Below are positions 54,231-63,202 of a stretch of DNA of 64,000 nt, one piece after another. The notes below the pieces were generated by a model. That model did no database searches and was not told the DNA's origin. It worked only from the letters and a program-made list of their open reading frames with translations. The stretch's first letter is position 1. Every line of letters starts with the position of its first letter. Source of the DNA: an uncultured Cohaesibacter sp. (GTDB lineage Bacteria > Pseudomonadota > Alphaproteobacteria > Rhizobiales > Cohaesibacteraceae); the NCBI RefSeq assembly GCF_963664735.1, contig NZ_OY761553.1:2619303-2683302 (forward strand), read 5' to 3'. A program made the position numbers and the translations under genes.

Positions 54231-54249
54231 ATGAGCCGTTGCGGCTCAT
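54231..54249. terminator. Terminator between ubiA and the ROK gene
   Basis: ATGAGCC-GTTGC-GGCTCAT, a perfect 7-bp stem, followed by TCTTCCT on the plus strand. It separates the convergent genes. Confidence 0.65.
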
Positions 54250-54271
54250 TCTTCCTATCATCGACGGTGTC

Positions 54272-55486
54272 TCAGCTTTTGACCAGCGCTGCATGGCGCG
54301 GAGAAAAGCTGTTGCTGATTGGCTCTGCTGCGGCTCCAATCGCTACAGTCCATAGATCGGAAGTGCCAACGATAAGGGCCGAGCCTCCCTGCTTTTTCAT
54401 CTCTATGTTGATCTTGGAGACCAGAAGCGAGATCAACTGTTTGGGAGCGGTTGCACACAGGATGATGGCTTCTGGCGCGAACAGGAGGTTGATCGATAAA
54501 GCGGCCCAACACAGATGGCTTGCAGCCGCCTGAAGCCAATCGAACAGCTGTTGATTTTGGCTTTGCAAGGCCGTTTCGATCTGTTCGAACAAATCATCAT
54601 CGGAAGGGTTCCACCCCATGGCATTGCATAAAGAAGCTAGCGAGGCGGTATGCTCCAATGTTGCAGAGCCATCTTTGCTGCCCATCGAATGGGCCATTGG
54701 CTTGACCAAGCCGATTTCACCGGCGTTGCCGTCTGCTCCGGTATATAGCTCGCCATTAATGATGATGCCAGCCCCCAGACCAAAGCCGAAATAGAAGCAC
54801 ACCACATTGCGCATGGCATGCGCATTACCGATCAATTGCTCCGCGATGGTCGCGGCGGCGGCGTCATTTTGCAGACTAACTTCCAGACCGGTTCTCTCAT
54901 TAAGGCGCTCGACCAGAGGAAACCGCTGCCATATCGCCATCGAGTAAGCATCATCGTCGGCATCAGGCGTCAAGGCGGCCGATTTGCCGAACGGGCCAGG
55001 CATGGCCACCCCGAGGCCTGCCGTCCGTTCCGAAGCGCCTTCGCACATCTGCTCCAGCTCCTCTCTTGCCTTTTCGATGAGAGCGACCAGCGTTTCAAAG
55101 CCTTCCTCCGGATTGACGCAATCAAGCCTTGCGGATCTGCGGATCAAAATATCTCCCGTCAAATTCACCACGATCAGACGAGCAACATTGCGGTCGATTT
55201 GCAGGCCAATCGCGAAAGCCCCATTGGAAGCCAGGGTGTAAGGCGTCGCAGGTTTTCCGCGTCCTTCCTTGATCGACTTCATGGGCATGACCAGCCCATC
55301 CTGTTCCAATTCGTCAATGATGTTGGAGACAGTTTGCTTGGTCAGGCGGGTGGCGCGCGCAAGCTCCGCCCGTGACAAGGCCTTGTTCACGCGGATGGCA
55401 TCGATAATAACGCGCCGATTGTGAGCCCCTGCACTTCCGGCATTGCTACCAAACACAGCTCTAATGAGTGATTTCTTGTTTTTCAT
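54272..55486 (-). CDS. ROK-family transcriptional repressor
   Basis: A 404-residue NagC/Mlc-type regulator: winged helix at residues 20-85 (LSRAELARATRLTKQTVSNIIDELEQDGLV) and a ROK sugar-kinase-like domain (GLGVAMPGPFGKS, VVCFYFGFGLGAGIIINGELYTGADGNAGEIG). The usual zinc site (GHxxxxxxxxxCxCGxxGC) is missing: GEIG is followed by LVKPMAHSMGSKDG. It is divergent from the sugar ABC operon and most likely represses it until a sugar binds. Confidence 0.88.
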   Translation of the reverse strand: MKNKKSLIRAVFGSNAGSAGAHNRRVIIDAIRVNKALSRAELARATRLTKQTVSNIIDELEQDGLVMPMKSIKEGRGKPATPYTLASNGAFAIGLQIDRNVARLIVVNLTGDILIRRSARLDCVNPEEGFETLVALIEKAREELEQMCEGASERTAGLGVAMPGPFGKSAALTPDADDDAYSMAIWQRFPLVERLNERTGLEVSLQNDAAAATIAEQLIGNAHAMRNVVCFYFGFGLGAGIIINGELYTGADGNAGEIGLVKPMAHSMGSKDGSATLEHTASLASLCNAMGWNPSDDDLFEQIETALQSQNQQLFDWLQAAASHLCWAALSINLLFAPEAIILCATAPKQLISLLVSKINIEMKKQGGSALIVGTSDLWTVAIGAAAEPISNSFSPRHAALVKS

Positions 55487-55676
55487 AAAAAGACATTGAC
55501 ATGACTGGGTAACTTACGCAATCATTAAGTCCAGTAAATTGACTAAATAGCCATCAAAGAGCTATCGGCCTCCTCCCAACTGGCCAAATCACCCCATGCG
55601 ACGTTGAGCAAGATATTTGCCTAACGTTATTCGAACCCTCGACAAGCCTTGTCGAGTTCATTTTGAGGAGAACATA
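55487..55676. promoter_or_regulatory. Divergent promoter region of ROK gene and sugar operon
   Basis: Between the start codons. An imperfect inverted repeat TTAAGTC (55525-55531) and GACTAA (55541-55546) is the best operator candidate for the ROK protein. Confidence 0.3.
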
Positions 55677-56918
55677 ATGCGTTCAAAGATTACTGCAGTC
55701 TCTCTGGCAGCAACTGCGCTGACATTCATGGTTTCGGGTGCCGCCCTTGCCGAGACTCAACTCAATGCCCTGTTCATGGCGCAGGCCGCCTATAGCGAAG
55801 ACGATATTCGCGCTATGACGTCGCAATTCGAAAAAGCCAATCCGGATGTAAAAATCAATCTGGAATTCGTCCCGTATGAAGGTCTGCACGACAAGACCGT
55901 GCTGTCTCAGGGCGCCGGTGGCGGCTATGACGTTGTTCTTTACGATGTGATCTGGCCTGCCGAATATGCCCAGAACAAGGTTCTGGTCGATGTGACAGAC
56001 AAAATCACCGACGAAATGAATGTCGGTATTCTTCCCGGTGCCTGGACAACCGTCAGCTATGATGGCAAACGCTATGGCATGCCTTGGATTCTTGATACCA
56101 AATATCTTTTCTACAACAAGGAAATGCTGAAAAAGGCTGGCATCGAAAAAGCCCCAGCCACATGGGCGGAACTAAAAGCTGACGCCCAGAAGATCAAGGA
56201 CGCAGGTATCGTCGAATATCCGATTGCATGGAGCTGGGCACAGGCTGAAGCCGCAATTTGCGACTATACGACCCTTGTTTCGGCCTATGGTGGCGATTTC
56301 ATCAAAGACGGCAAGCCAGCCTTTGCAGAAGGTGGCGCACTCAAGGCTCTCGACTATATGGTCGACAGCTACAAGTCTGGCCTGACCAATCCAAACTCCA
56401 AGGAATTCCTTGAAGAAGACGTCCGCAATGTGTTCCAGAATGGCGATGCTGCTTTCGCCCTTAACTGGACATACATGTATAACCTTGCCAATGATCCAAA
56501 GGAAAGCAAGGTTGCTGGCAATGTTGGGGTTGTCGCCGCTCCGGGCGTTGATGGCATCAGCGAAGAATCCGCAGTGAACGGCTCCATGGGCCTTGGCATC
56601 ACTTCCACTTCCGAGCATCCTGACGAAGCATGGGACTATATCGTCTTCATGACCTCTCAGAAGGTTCAGAACGAATATGCTCGTCTCAGCCTGCCAATCT
56701 GGGCCAGCTCCTACACAGACCCTGCAGTCACCAAAGGACAGGAAGAATTGATCGCAGCGGCTGAAAAAGGCCTTGCTGCCATGTATCCTCGTCCTCTGAC
56801 GCCGCACTATCAGGAAATGTCCCTTGCTCTTCAGCAGGGCATTCAGGAGGCTCTCTTGGGCATGTCTGCTCCAAAAGATGCCCTCGAGGCAGCTGCTGAG
56901 AACAGCGGACTTGAATAA
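55677..56918 (+). CDS. Sugar ABC transporter substrate-binding protein
   Basis: A 413-residue type 1 extracellular solute-binding protein with signal peptide MRSKITAVSLAATALTFMVSGAALA. Its two lobes follow the maltose-binding fold (NPDVKINLEFVPYEGLHDK; GYDVVLYDVIWPAEYA; YGMPWILDTKYLFYNKEML). GAGGAG is six bases before the ATG. First gene of the operon SBP-permease-permease-SIS-PfkB-ATPase. The sugar is not identified. Confidence 0.92.
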   Translation: MRSKITAVSLAATALTFMVSGAALAETQLNALFMAQAAYSEDDIRAMTSQFEKANPDVKINLEFVPYEGLHDKTVLSQGAGGGYDVVLYDVIWPAEYAQNKVLVDVTDKITDEMNVGILPGAWTTVSYDGKRYGMPWILDTKYLFYNKEMLKKAGIEKAPATWAELKADAQKIKDAGIVEYPIAWSWAQAEAAICDYTTLVSAYGGDFIKDGKPAFAEGGALKALDYMVDSYKSGLTNPNSKEFLEEDVRNVFQNGDAAFALNWTYMYNLANDPKESKVAGNVGVVAAPGVDGISEESAVNGSMGLGITSTSEHPDEAWDYIVFMTSQKVQNEYARLSLPIWASSYTDPAVTKGQEELIAAAEKGLAAMYPRPLTPHYQEMSLALQQGIQEALLGMSAPKDALEAAAENSGLE

Positions 56919-56927
56919 GTAGAGTGC

Positions 56928-56952
56928 GTGTCGGGATCCTTGATCCCGGCAC
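56928..56952 (+). promoter_or_regulatory. Intercistronic hairpin after the binding-protein gene
   Basis: CGGGATC-CTT-GATCCCG, with outer GTG/CAC pairs and no T-run. Such stems often protect the binding-protein mRNA and lower permease expression. Confidence 0.6.
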
Positions 56953-57093
56953 CGTCCGGTTTGCTTGCGGAAATCATCTTGGTATGCAGTCCGCAAAAGG
57001 CTGTGCTTGAACCGACGTGGTGGGTGTGAAAAGCCACCATAAGCCCGGACTTCGACCCCAATTCAATGCTATTCTGTATGAAGGTCCAATCTC

Positions 57094-57978
57094 ATGTTGT
57101 CTGACCGCAAGGCTCTTCATGTCTGGTTGTTGATGCTTCCGCTTCTGTGCGTGATGATCGCAGTAATCGGCTGGCCGTTGATCGACACGATCCGACTGTC
57201 CCTGACCAACACACGTCTTGTCGGCTCTGAGGGAGACTTCGTCGGTCTACACAATTTCACCAAGATGCTTGCGAGCCGGAATTTCCAGAGAGCCTTTTCC
57301 GCGACAATGCAATTCACCCTGATTTCGGTGACGTTGGAAATTGTGATTGGTGTGTTGGTGGGGCTGCTGCTTAACCAGAAATTCTACGGCAGAACCATTT
57401 TGCGCGGCATGCTGATCCTGCCATGGGCCTTGCCGACGGTGGTCAACGCCACGCTCTGGCGCTTGATCTATAATCCCGAATATGGTGCGCTCAATGCGGC
57501 ACTGCTCAAGTTCGGCTTCATCGACCAGTATCAATCCTGGCTCGGACAACCCAACACGGCCATGATGGCCCTCATTCTGGCAGACCTCTGGAAGAACTTC
57601 CCACTTGTTGCCCTCATTGCTCTTGCCGCCCTGCAATCCGTGCCCAACGACATTCGGGCAGCGGCCATTTCAGACGGTGCCAACGCCTTCCGGCGCTTCC
57701 GCTATGTCATCATGCCCTATCTCATCGGTCCCCTGATGGTCGCCGTTGTGCTGCGTACAATCGAAGCCTTCAAGGTATTTGACATCATCTGGATCATGAC
57801 CCGAGGCGGGCCAGCCAACTCCACACGCACCTTGTCCATTCTGGTCTATCAGGAAGCCTTTGCCTTCCAGCGGGCAGGATCGGGGGCCTCGTTAGCGCTG
57901 ATCATCACGCTCGCCATCACGGTTCTTGCCGTCATCTATATTCGCGTCATGCGCCACTGGGCAGGAGGAACCAACTGA
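57094..57978 (+). CDS. Sugar ABC transporter permease 1 (MalF type)
   Basis: A 294-residue permease with six helices and the EAA loop AAAISDGANAFRRFRYVIMPYL that docks on the ATPase. N-terminal WLLMLPLLCVMIAVIGWPLIDTIRLSL is typical of MalF/UgpA-like permeases. It ends with a one-base overlap with permease 2 (ATG of the next gene starts in TGATG). Confidence 0.92.
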   Translation: MLSDRKALHVWLLMLPLLCVMIAVIGWPLIDTIRLSLTNTRLVGSEGDFVGLHNFTKMLASRNFQRAFSATMQFTLISVTLEIVIGVLVGLLLNQKFYGRTILRGMLILPWALPTVVNATLWRLIYNPEYGALNAALLKFGFIDQYQSWLGQPNTAMMALILADLWKNFPLVALIALAALQSVPNDIRAAAISDGANAFRRFRYVIMPYLIGPLMVAVVLRTIEAFKVFDIIWIMTRGGPANSTRTLSILVYQEAFAFQRAGSGASLALIITLAITVLAVIYIRVMRHWAGGTN

Positions 57979-58823
57979 TGGAACATCAATCGCGTGCTTT
58001 CTCCATCTTCATCCATATCATGGCGCTTTTGCTGGCCATCGTCATTCTCGCACCGCTGGCGTGGCTGTTCATCATGAGTGTGTCTTCCAACGCAGACCTA
58101 TCGGCCAAGCCTTTGCATTTCTGGCCGGAAGTCTTCGATTTCTCGCGCTATGGCAAGCTGCTTTCCAGCCGGGACAATTCCATGGGTGCGGCCTTCATTG
58201 CATCCCTCTTCAACAGCATCAAGGTTGCCAGCATGGCAACACTCATCGCGCTGGCTGTCGGCATTCCGGCTGGCTGGGCCGCCTCCCGTAATCCCAAGGT
58301 CGGCTGGTCTCTTGGTGCTGTCGTAGCGACCTATATGTTGCCACCGGTCGCGCTCTCGGTCCCACTTTACATGATCCTTGCAAAGGCGGGCATGCTGAAC
58401 ACCACCTGGGGGCTCGCCATAGTCTATTTGAGTATTCTGGCGCCCTTTGCCACCTGGCTGCTCAAGTCAGGCTTTGATCCGATCCCGCGCGATCTTGAGA
58501 TGGCCGCCGCCATTGATGGTGCCCGCCTTGATCAAACCTTGCGGATCGTCATTCTTCCTCTCGCCATGCCGGTAATCGCGACATCGCTGATCTTTGCTTT
58601 CCTGCTGGCATGGGACGAGTTCTTCTACGCTTTGCTTTTCACCTCCAATCAGGATGCCAAGACACTGACTGTCGCCATCGCCGATCTGGCTGGTGGGCGC
58701 GTGTCCGATTATGGCCTCATAGCAACCGCTGGCGTTCTGGCAGCACTGCCCCCTGTCTTCGTTGGTGTCCTGATGCAAAGAGCACTTATTTCCGGCCTCA
58801 CAAATGGAGGCGTGAAAGGGTAA
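57978..58823 (+). CDS. Sugar ABC transporter permease 2 (MalG type)
   Basis: A 281-residue permease with six helices and the EAA loop MAAAIDGARLDQTLRIVILPLAMP. It pairs with permease 1 to form the membrane channel. Directly coupled to the preceding gene, and one base separates its stop from the SIS gene. Confidence 0.92.
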   Translation: MEHQSRAFSIFIHIMALLLAIVILAPLAWLFIMSVSSNADLSAKPLHFWPEVFDFSRYGKLLSSRDNSMGAAFIASLFNSIKVASMATLIALAVGIPAGWAASRNPKVGWSLGAVVATYMLPPVALSVPLYMILAKAGMLNTTWGLAIVYLSILAPFATWLLKSGFDPIPRDLEMAAAIDGARLDQTLRIVILPLAMPVIATSLIFAFLLAWDEFFYALLFTSNQDAKTLTVAIADLAGGRVSDYGLIATAGVLAALPPVFVGVLMQRALISGLTNGGVKG

Positions 58824-58824
58824 C

Positions 58825-59850
58825 ATGACAAAGAAACCTGAAACCGAGGCACAATTGGCCATTTATGCCGAAATGGCAAAACAGCTTGGTGATAGCCGGG
58901 CTTCCATAGAAGGAGCCAAGAAACCAGCTGAAATGATTGCCCAATCCCTGCGCCAAACCGGTCGTTTACTGCTGTTGGGGATGGGCGGCTCCCATGCTGT
59001 TGGCCGTGCTCTGGAGCCGCTTTATCGCTCCTGCGGGATTGATGCGATTGCTTTGCCTCTATCGGAGCAACTCGGCCAGCCGTTGCCGCTGGAAGGGCGC
59101 ACAATACTCGTTACCTCTCAATCCGGGGAAAGCGCCGAAGTGTTGCGCTGGTTCCGGGACTGTGCCCCCAAGACACATGTGTTCGGGCTGACAATGGAGC
59201 CGAACTCGTCATTGGCCAAGCTTGCTCCTTGTCTGGTCGGGGCTGGAGGCTCGGAAATTCCCTTTGCAGCCACACGGAGCCTGACGGTTTCTGCCGCCCT
59301 GCATGCCGCTGTGCTCGGAGCTTTGGGCTATGAGCTTGATGATCTGTTCGCAGTCTTGGCTTCAGAGGAGAGCGCAAGCCTTACGCCATCTCTGGAACAG
59401 GCCATCAATGCTTTGGCCGAGGTCCACACGGTGGTGACCTCATCGCGGCAATTACAGGGCGTGGCCGAAGCCATTGGCCTTGGCCTGACCGAGCTTTCCC
59501 GCCTACCGTGCTTCAGCCTTGAAGGCGGACAACTGCGACATGGACCAGTGGAAATGCTTGGCAAGACAGTCGGTATCGTTCTGTTCCGGGCCGCCGATGA
59601 AACCTGCGATCTGGTTACCGGCCTTGCCAGGTTCGTCGCAGCAACAGAGTCTCCGCTGGTGATTTTTGATGCTTCGGGCGAACCGCCGGTCGAGGGTGCG
59701 ATCACCATCCGCTGTCAGACAGCAAAAGGACTTGCGGCGATCTTTTCCCTCTTGCCAGCGGCGCAACGCTTCATGGTCGATTTCGCAGCCTCCCGCGCGG
59801 GCAATGTCGGAACGCCATTGCGCTGCACCAAAGTCACCAGAGTTGAATGA
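58825..59850 (+). CDS. SIS-domain sugar isomerase/deglycase (GlmS C-terminus/FrlB-like)
   Basis: A 341-residue double SIS protein: first SIS GRLLLLGMGGSHAVGRALEPLYR with LVTSQSGESAEVLRWF, second SIS VVTSSRQLQGVAEAIGLGLTELSRLPC with EGGQLRHGPVEM. This matches the isomerase half of GlmS and deglycases such as FrlB that act on 6-phosphorylated amino-sugars or Amadori products. Together with the adjacent PfkB kinase it suggests a kinase-then-deglycase/deaminase route. No deacetylase is present, so N-acetyl sugars are less likely. Substrate unproven. Confidence 0.85.
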   Translation: MTKKPETEAQLAIYAEMAKQLGDSRASIEGAKKPAEMIAQSLRQTGRLLLLGMGGSHAVGRALEPLYRSCGIDAIALPLSEQLGQPLPLEGRTILVTSQSGESAEVLRWFRDCAPKTHVFGLTMEPNSSLAKLAPCLVGAGGSEIPFAATRSLTVSAALHAAVLGALGYELDDLFAVLASEESASLTPSLEQAINALAEVHTVVTSSRQLQGVAEAIGLGLTELSRLPCFSLEGGQLRHGPVEMLGKTVGIVLFRAADETCDLVTGLARFVAATESPLVIFDASGEPPVEGAITIRCQTAKGLAAIFSLLPAAQRFMVDFAASRAGNVGTPLRCTKVTRVE

Positions 59851-59867
59851 TAAGGGCTCAGTCAAGA

Positions 59868-60812
59868 ATGAAGAAAAAAAGCTTAGCACTGGCGACCGTT
59901 GGCAATGTCAATGTCGATATGATCATGGGGCCTGTCTCTCCCAATCTGCAAAGTGGCACAGAGATGATTGTGGAGCATGACGAACTGCGCGTAGGGGGAG
60001 CGGCAGGCAATGTTGCTTTGGCGTGGCAGGCTCTCGGGTGTCCCTATCAGATTGCAGGCAACGTCGGAACAGATCACTTTGGCAGCTGGTTGCAAAGCCA
60101 GTTCGGTGCTCCGGCGAAGGGATGGCCGACAGCCAACGGCGGCACGACAGTCTCGGTTGGCATCACTCATCCGGATGGAGAACGCACCTTTCTGACAACC
60201 AAGGGTCATTTGCTTGCCCTTTCATGGAAAGAGGTTCGAGAGATGCTCGACTGGCAGGCGCTGTCGGGCGGCGTGTTGCTGGTTTGCGGATCATTTCTCA
60301 CCGATAGCTTGACCAAAGACTATGGGCTGATGTTCGAGCATGCCCGATGCCACAATGTGAAGATTGCACTCGATACCGGTTGGCCTCTTGATGGCTGGAC
60401 GGAAGACGTGAGAGCGCAGGCGCTCGAATGGCTCGCTTGTAGCAGTTACCTTCTTTTCAATGAAATCGAAGCCACCTCGCTTTCTGGCATGAGCGACATG
60501 AAGAAGGCCGCCCAATGGCTGCTTGAGCACATGCCAGCCGACAGTACCGTGATCATCAAACGCGGCGGCAAGGGAGCCTTTCTTTTGCGGTCCGATTGCA
60601 GTTTTTCATTAACAGCCCCCAAGGTCGAGCTGATTGATACCATCGGAGCGGGCGATGTTTTCAACGCGGCCTTTTTTGCCACACTGGCCAAACAAGGAGA
60701 TTGGCGCGATGCCATGCAAGAAGCCATAACAACCGCTTCGCTGGCCATATCCACTTTCCCCAGACGCTACACTGATCAAACCAAGCGGGAGACTAGCCAT
60801 GAGTTCGCTTGA
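59868..60812 (+). CDS. PfkB-family sugar kinase
   Basis: A 314-residue ribokinase-type enzyme: GNVNVDMIMGPV and GGAAGNVALAWQALG at the substrate side, and the catalytic DTIGAGDVFNAAFFATL at the end. It should phosphorylate the imported sugar, possibly at C6, before the SIS enzyme acts. An ATG at 59847 overlaps the SIS stop (ATGA); I prefer MKKKSLALAT. It overlaps the ATPase gene by 14 bp. Confidence 0.9.
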   Translation: MKKKSLALATVGNVNVDMIMGPVSPNLQSGTEMIVEHDELRVGGAAGNVALAWQALGCPYQIAGNVGTDHFGSWLQSQFGAPAKGWPTANGGTTVSVGITHPDGERTFLTTKGHLLALSWKEVREMLDWQALSGGVLLVCGSFLTDSLTKDYGLMFEHARCHNVKIALDTGWPLDGWTEDVRAQALEWLACSSYLLFNEIEATSLSGMSDMKKAAQWLLEHMPADSTVIIKRGGKGAFLLRSDCSFSLTAPKVELIDTIGAGDVFNAAFFATLAKQGDWRDAMQEAITTASLAISTFPRRYTDQTKRETSHEFA

Positions 60813-61887
60813 ACTTAGTCATGTTACCAAAAACTTCGGCTCGCAAGAAACCCTCAAGGGAATTGATCTCAAGCTTGAAAGTGGCGAATTTCTCGTTCTG
60901 CTTGGTGCATCGGGATGTGGCAAATCAACCCTTCTCAATCTGATTTCCGGCCTTCTGGACGCCAGCTCGGGCACCATCACGCTGGATGGCCGCAAGCTCA
61001 ATGGCGTTCACCCAAAAGACCGGGATATTGCCATGGTCTTTCAGTCCTACGCGCTTTATCCGAACCTGTCGGTTGCCCGCAACATCGGCTTTGGCCTTGA
61101 AATGCGCAACGTGCCCAAGGCCGAACGGGAAAAGGCTGTTGCCGAGGCAGCAAAGGTGCTGCAAATCGAGCATTTGCTTGACCGCAAACCATCCGACCTG
61201 TCGGGCGGGCAGCGCCAGCGCGTTGCCATTGGTCGGGCTCTTGTGCGCAAACCCAAGCTTTTCCTGTTTGATGAGCCATTGTCCAACCTCGACGCAAAGC
61301 TCCGTATGGAAATGCGCGGTGAGTTGAAGCGCCTGCATCAGATGCTTGGGGTCACGATCGTTTATGTGACCCATGACCAGATTGAAGCCATGACGCTGGC
61401 AACGCGCGTGGCGGTGATGCGGGACGGGCATATTGAGCAACTTGGCACGCCAGAGGAAATCTACAACAGGCCGGCCACCACATTCGTTGCCGATTTCATG
61501 GGCTCCCCCCCCATCAACATGTTCGCTGGTCAACATCTGGCAGACACCAATCTGATTGAGCTTGAGCTTTCTGACACGCCGATTTCACTGGAAGGTCTTT
61601 TCGATCCGGCGACCTGCAAGCATATCCCCAAAAAGATTATCGTCGGCATCAGACCGGAAGCCTTCGTCCTTGAGCCTGTTGAAGGAGGAGTATCGGTTGA
61701 AGGCGTCATCGAAATCGTGGAACTGACCGGACCGGAAAAAATCGTTTCCGTCAATATCGAGGGAAACAGGCTGCTAGCCACATTCAAACCGGAACATGAT
61801 TTCAGACCGGGCGCGAAGCTGCGGCTTTACGCAGCGAAGGAAAAAGCTTCCATATTTGATGCGGAAACAGGAAAAAGCTGGCCATAG
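60799..61887 (+). CDS. Sugar ABC transporter ATPase (UgpC/MalK type)
   Basis: A 362-residue ATPase: Walker A GASGCGKST, Q-loop VFQSYALYPNLSV, LSGGQRQRVAIGRAL, Walker B LFLFDEPLSNLDAKLR, switch His (YVTHDQ), then a C-terminal TOBE/OB regulatory domain (IIVGIRPEAFVLEP). Completes the transporter of this operon. Confidence 0.94.
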   Translation: MSSLELSHVTKNFGSQETLKGIDLKLESGEFLVLLGASGCGKSTLLNLISGLLDASSGTITLDGRKLNGVHPKDRDIAMVFQSYALYPNLSVARNIGFGLEMRNVPKAEREKAVAEAAKVLQIEHLLDRKPSDLSGGQRQRVAIGRALVRKPKLFLFDEPLSNLDAKLRMEMRGELKRLHQMLGVTIVYVTHDQIEAMTLATRVAVMRDGHIEQLGTPEEIYNRPATTFVADFMGSPPINMFAGQHLADTNLIELELSDTPISLEGLFDPATCKHIPKKIIVGIRPEAFVLEPVEGGVSVEGVIEIVELTGPEKIVSVNIEGNRLLATFKPEHDFRPGAKLRLYAAKEKASIFDAETGKSWP

Positions 61888-62320
61888 CAGCCAGCACTCT
61901 TTCTGGTCCAACGTCTTGTTGAAGCAACTTCAATTTTGCAGGAAGTCTTTTGCTTGGCCAGATGGCGACTCATTGGCCAAGCCGAAAGCTTTTGCCTGAG
62001 ATTCGCCATTTCCGGCACGCAAACAAAGCCTCTCAAAGCCTTTAGCGAAGGGATTTAAATTCCTTCATTTAGTTAATAACAAGAATATTGCACACAAATC
62101 ACGCAATTTATCAAAATAATAATTTCAAAATCTGCCAACATTTAAATTGTATCATTCTCACAAATCTGATTTTTAAAGCGAATTGGAACAAAATATCTTA
62201 TTTTATAATAGGTCAGCAAACCTGACATATTTCCTCTTCATCAAGAAAAACACTTGTGCTATTATTATAGACAAGATCGGAACATACATTCCGTAACTTC
62301 CGCTTTATGAGGAACAAAAA
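61888..62320. other. AT-rich interval
   Basis: About 430 bp, strongly AT-rich from 62050 on, with no frame I trust. Probably holds the promoter of the small gene that follows. Confidence 0.35.
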
Positions 62321-62494
62321 ATGAGATATCTGACGCAAGACGAAATTAGCCACGCTCTAGCGCGCGGACATTCTGAGCGCTCGAAGCAATTTCATTTCGT
62401 GCTGTCTCGCCTGTTTGGCGCGAATACGGCCACCTCAGGAAGACGCACAACAAGAGCGCGCACAGCCGTTAAGACACGGGTCGCATCGGTCTAG
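62321..62494 (+). CDS. Small basic protein (57 residues)
   Basis: An ATG with GAGGAAC five bases upstream opens a 57-codon frame, MRYLTQDEISHALARGHSERSK..., ending in an Arg/Thr-rich tail. It is followed by a hairpin (AGAAAAC/GTTTTCT) and a strong terminator, so it is a transcription unit of its own. Family and role are not recognised; the LTQDEI-HALARG start recalls short alphaproteobacterial proteins of unknown function. Confidence 0.65.
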   Translation: MRYLTQDEISHALARGHSERSKQFHFVLSRLFGANTATSGRRTTRARTAVKTRVASV

Positions 62495-62530
62495 AAAACT
62501 GACGTTTTCTATCCTTGTTGTTGAATAGAT

Positions 62531-62566
62531 AAAAGGGAAGCTGAACGCGATGTCAGCTTCCCTTTT
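62531..62566. terminator. Strong bidirectional terminator
   Basis: A perfect 14-bp stem (AAAAGGGAAGCTGA against TCAGCTTCCCTTTT, 8-nt loop) with A-run and T-run on opposite sides. It serves both the small gene and the gluconokinase gene on the minus strand. Confidence 0.92.
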
Positions 62567-62603
62567 GCTTTGCTCACCCACCTCATGAACAAGCTTGCCA
62601 CTC

Positions 62604-63104
62604 TCACAAGAGCGGCTTCAATTTTTCCATAACATCACTGACCATTGCCTGAGGATCGTTAGCGATATCAATCCGAATAACGTCCTCTTCTCCATCCGGC
62701 ACTTCCAGCGCGGCGATTTGACTCTCGATCAGCTTGACCGGCATGAAGTGGCTTTGGCGCTCGGCCATGCGAGCTCTTACGAGGTCTTCGGCACCATCAA
62801 GAAAAATGAAGCGCAGATTTTGGGCTGCCTGGCGGAAAAGATCTCGATAGGCCTTGCGCAGGGCAGAGCAACTCAGCACACGAGTTTCCCCTCTTGCGTC
62901 CCAGTGAGACATTGCGGCGGCAAGCGTCTCCAGCCAGGGCTTGCGGTCTTCGTCTGTCAGCGGAATGCCCGCAGCCATCTTCTTGACATTGTCCTGCGAA
63001 TGATAGGCATCCCCTTCTTCAAAGGGAACTCCGAGACGATCCGCCAGAAGCTTTCCAAGCGTTGATTTTCCACTCCCAGAAATCCCCATGACTACAATAA
63101 TCAT
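62604..63104 (-). CDS. gntK: Gluconokinase
   Basis: A 166-residue P-loop kinase: VVMGISGSGKSTLGKLLADRLG, EGDAYHSQDNVKKMAAGIPLTDEDRKPWLE and CSALRKAYRDLFR are diagnostic of gluconate kinase, which makes 6-phosphogluconate. It follows gnd on the minus strand, so the pair feeds gluconate into the pentose phosphate pathway. I start at MIIVVMGIS; 34 upstream codons overlap the end of gnd and do not fit the family. Confidence 0.93.
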   Translation of the reverse strand: MIIVVMGISGSGKSTLGKLLADRLGVPFEEGDAYHSQDNVKKMAAGIPLTDEDRKPWLETLAAAMSHWDARGETRVLSCSALRKAYRDLFRQAAQNLRFIFLDGAEDLVRARMAERQSHFMPVKLIESQIAALEVPDGEEDVIRIDIANDPQAMVSDVMEKLKPLL

Positions 63105-63202
63105 TTGCCCGGCCTCGTCGTATCTTGTCGAAGAAAAGCGCGGCGACTTATGTCGCTCCGCTTCATGCTTGCGATTGGTTTCCTGCCACAGGACATCCCT
63201 GA

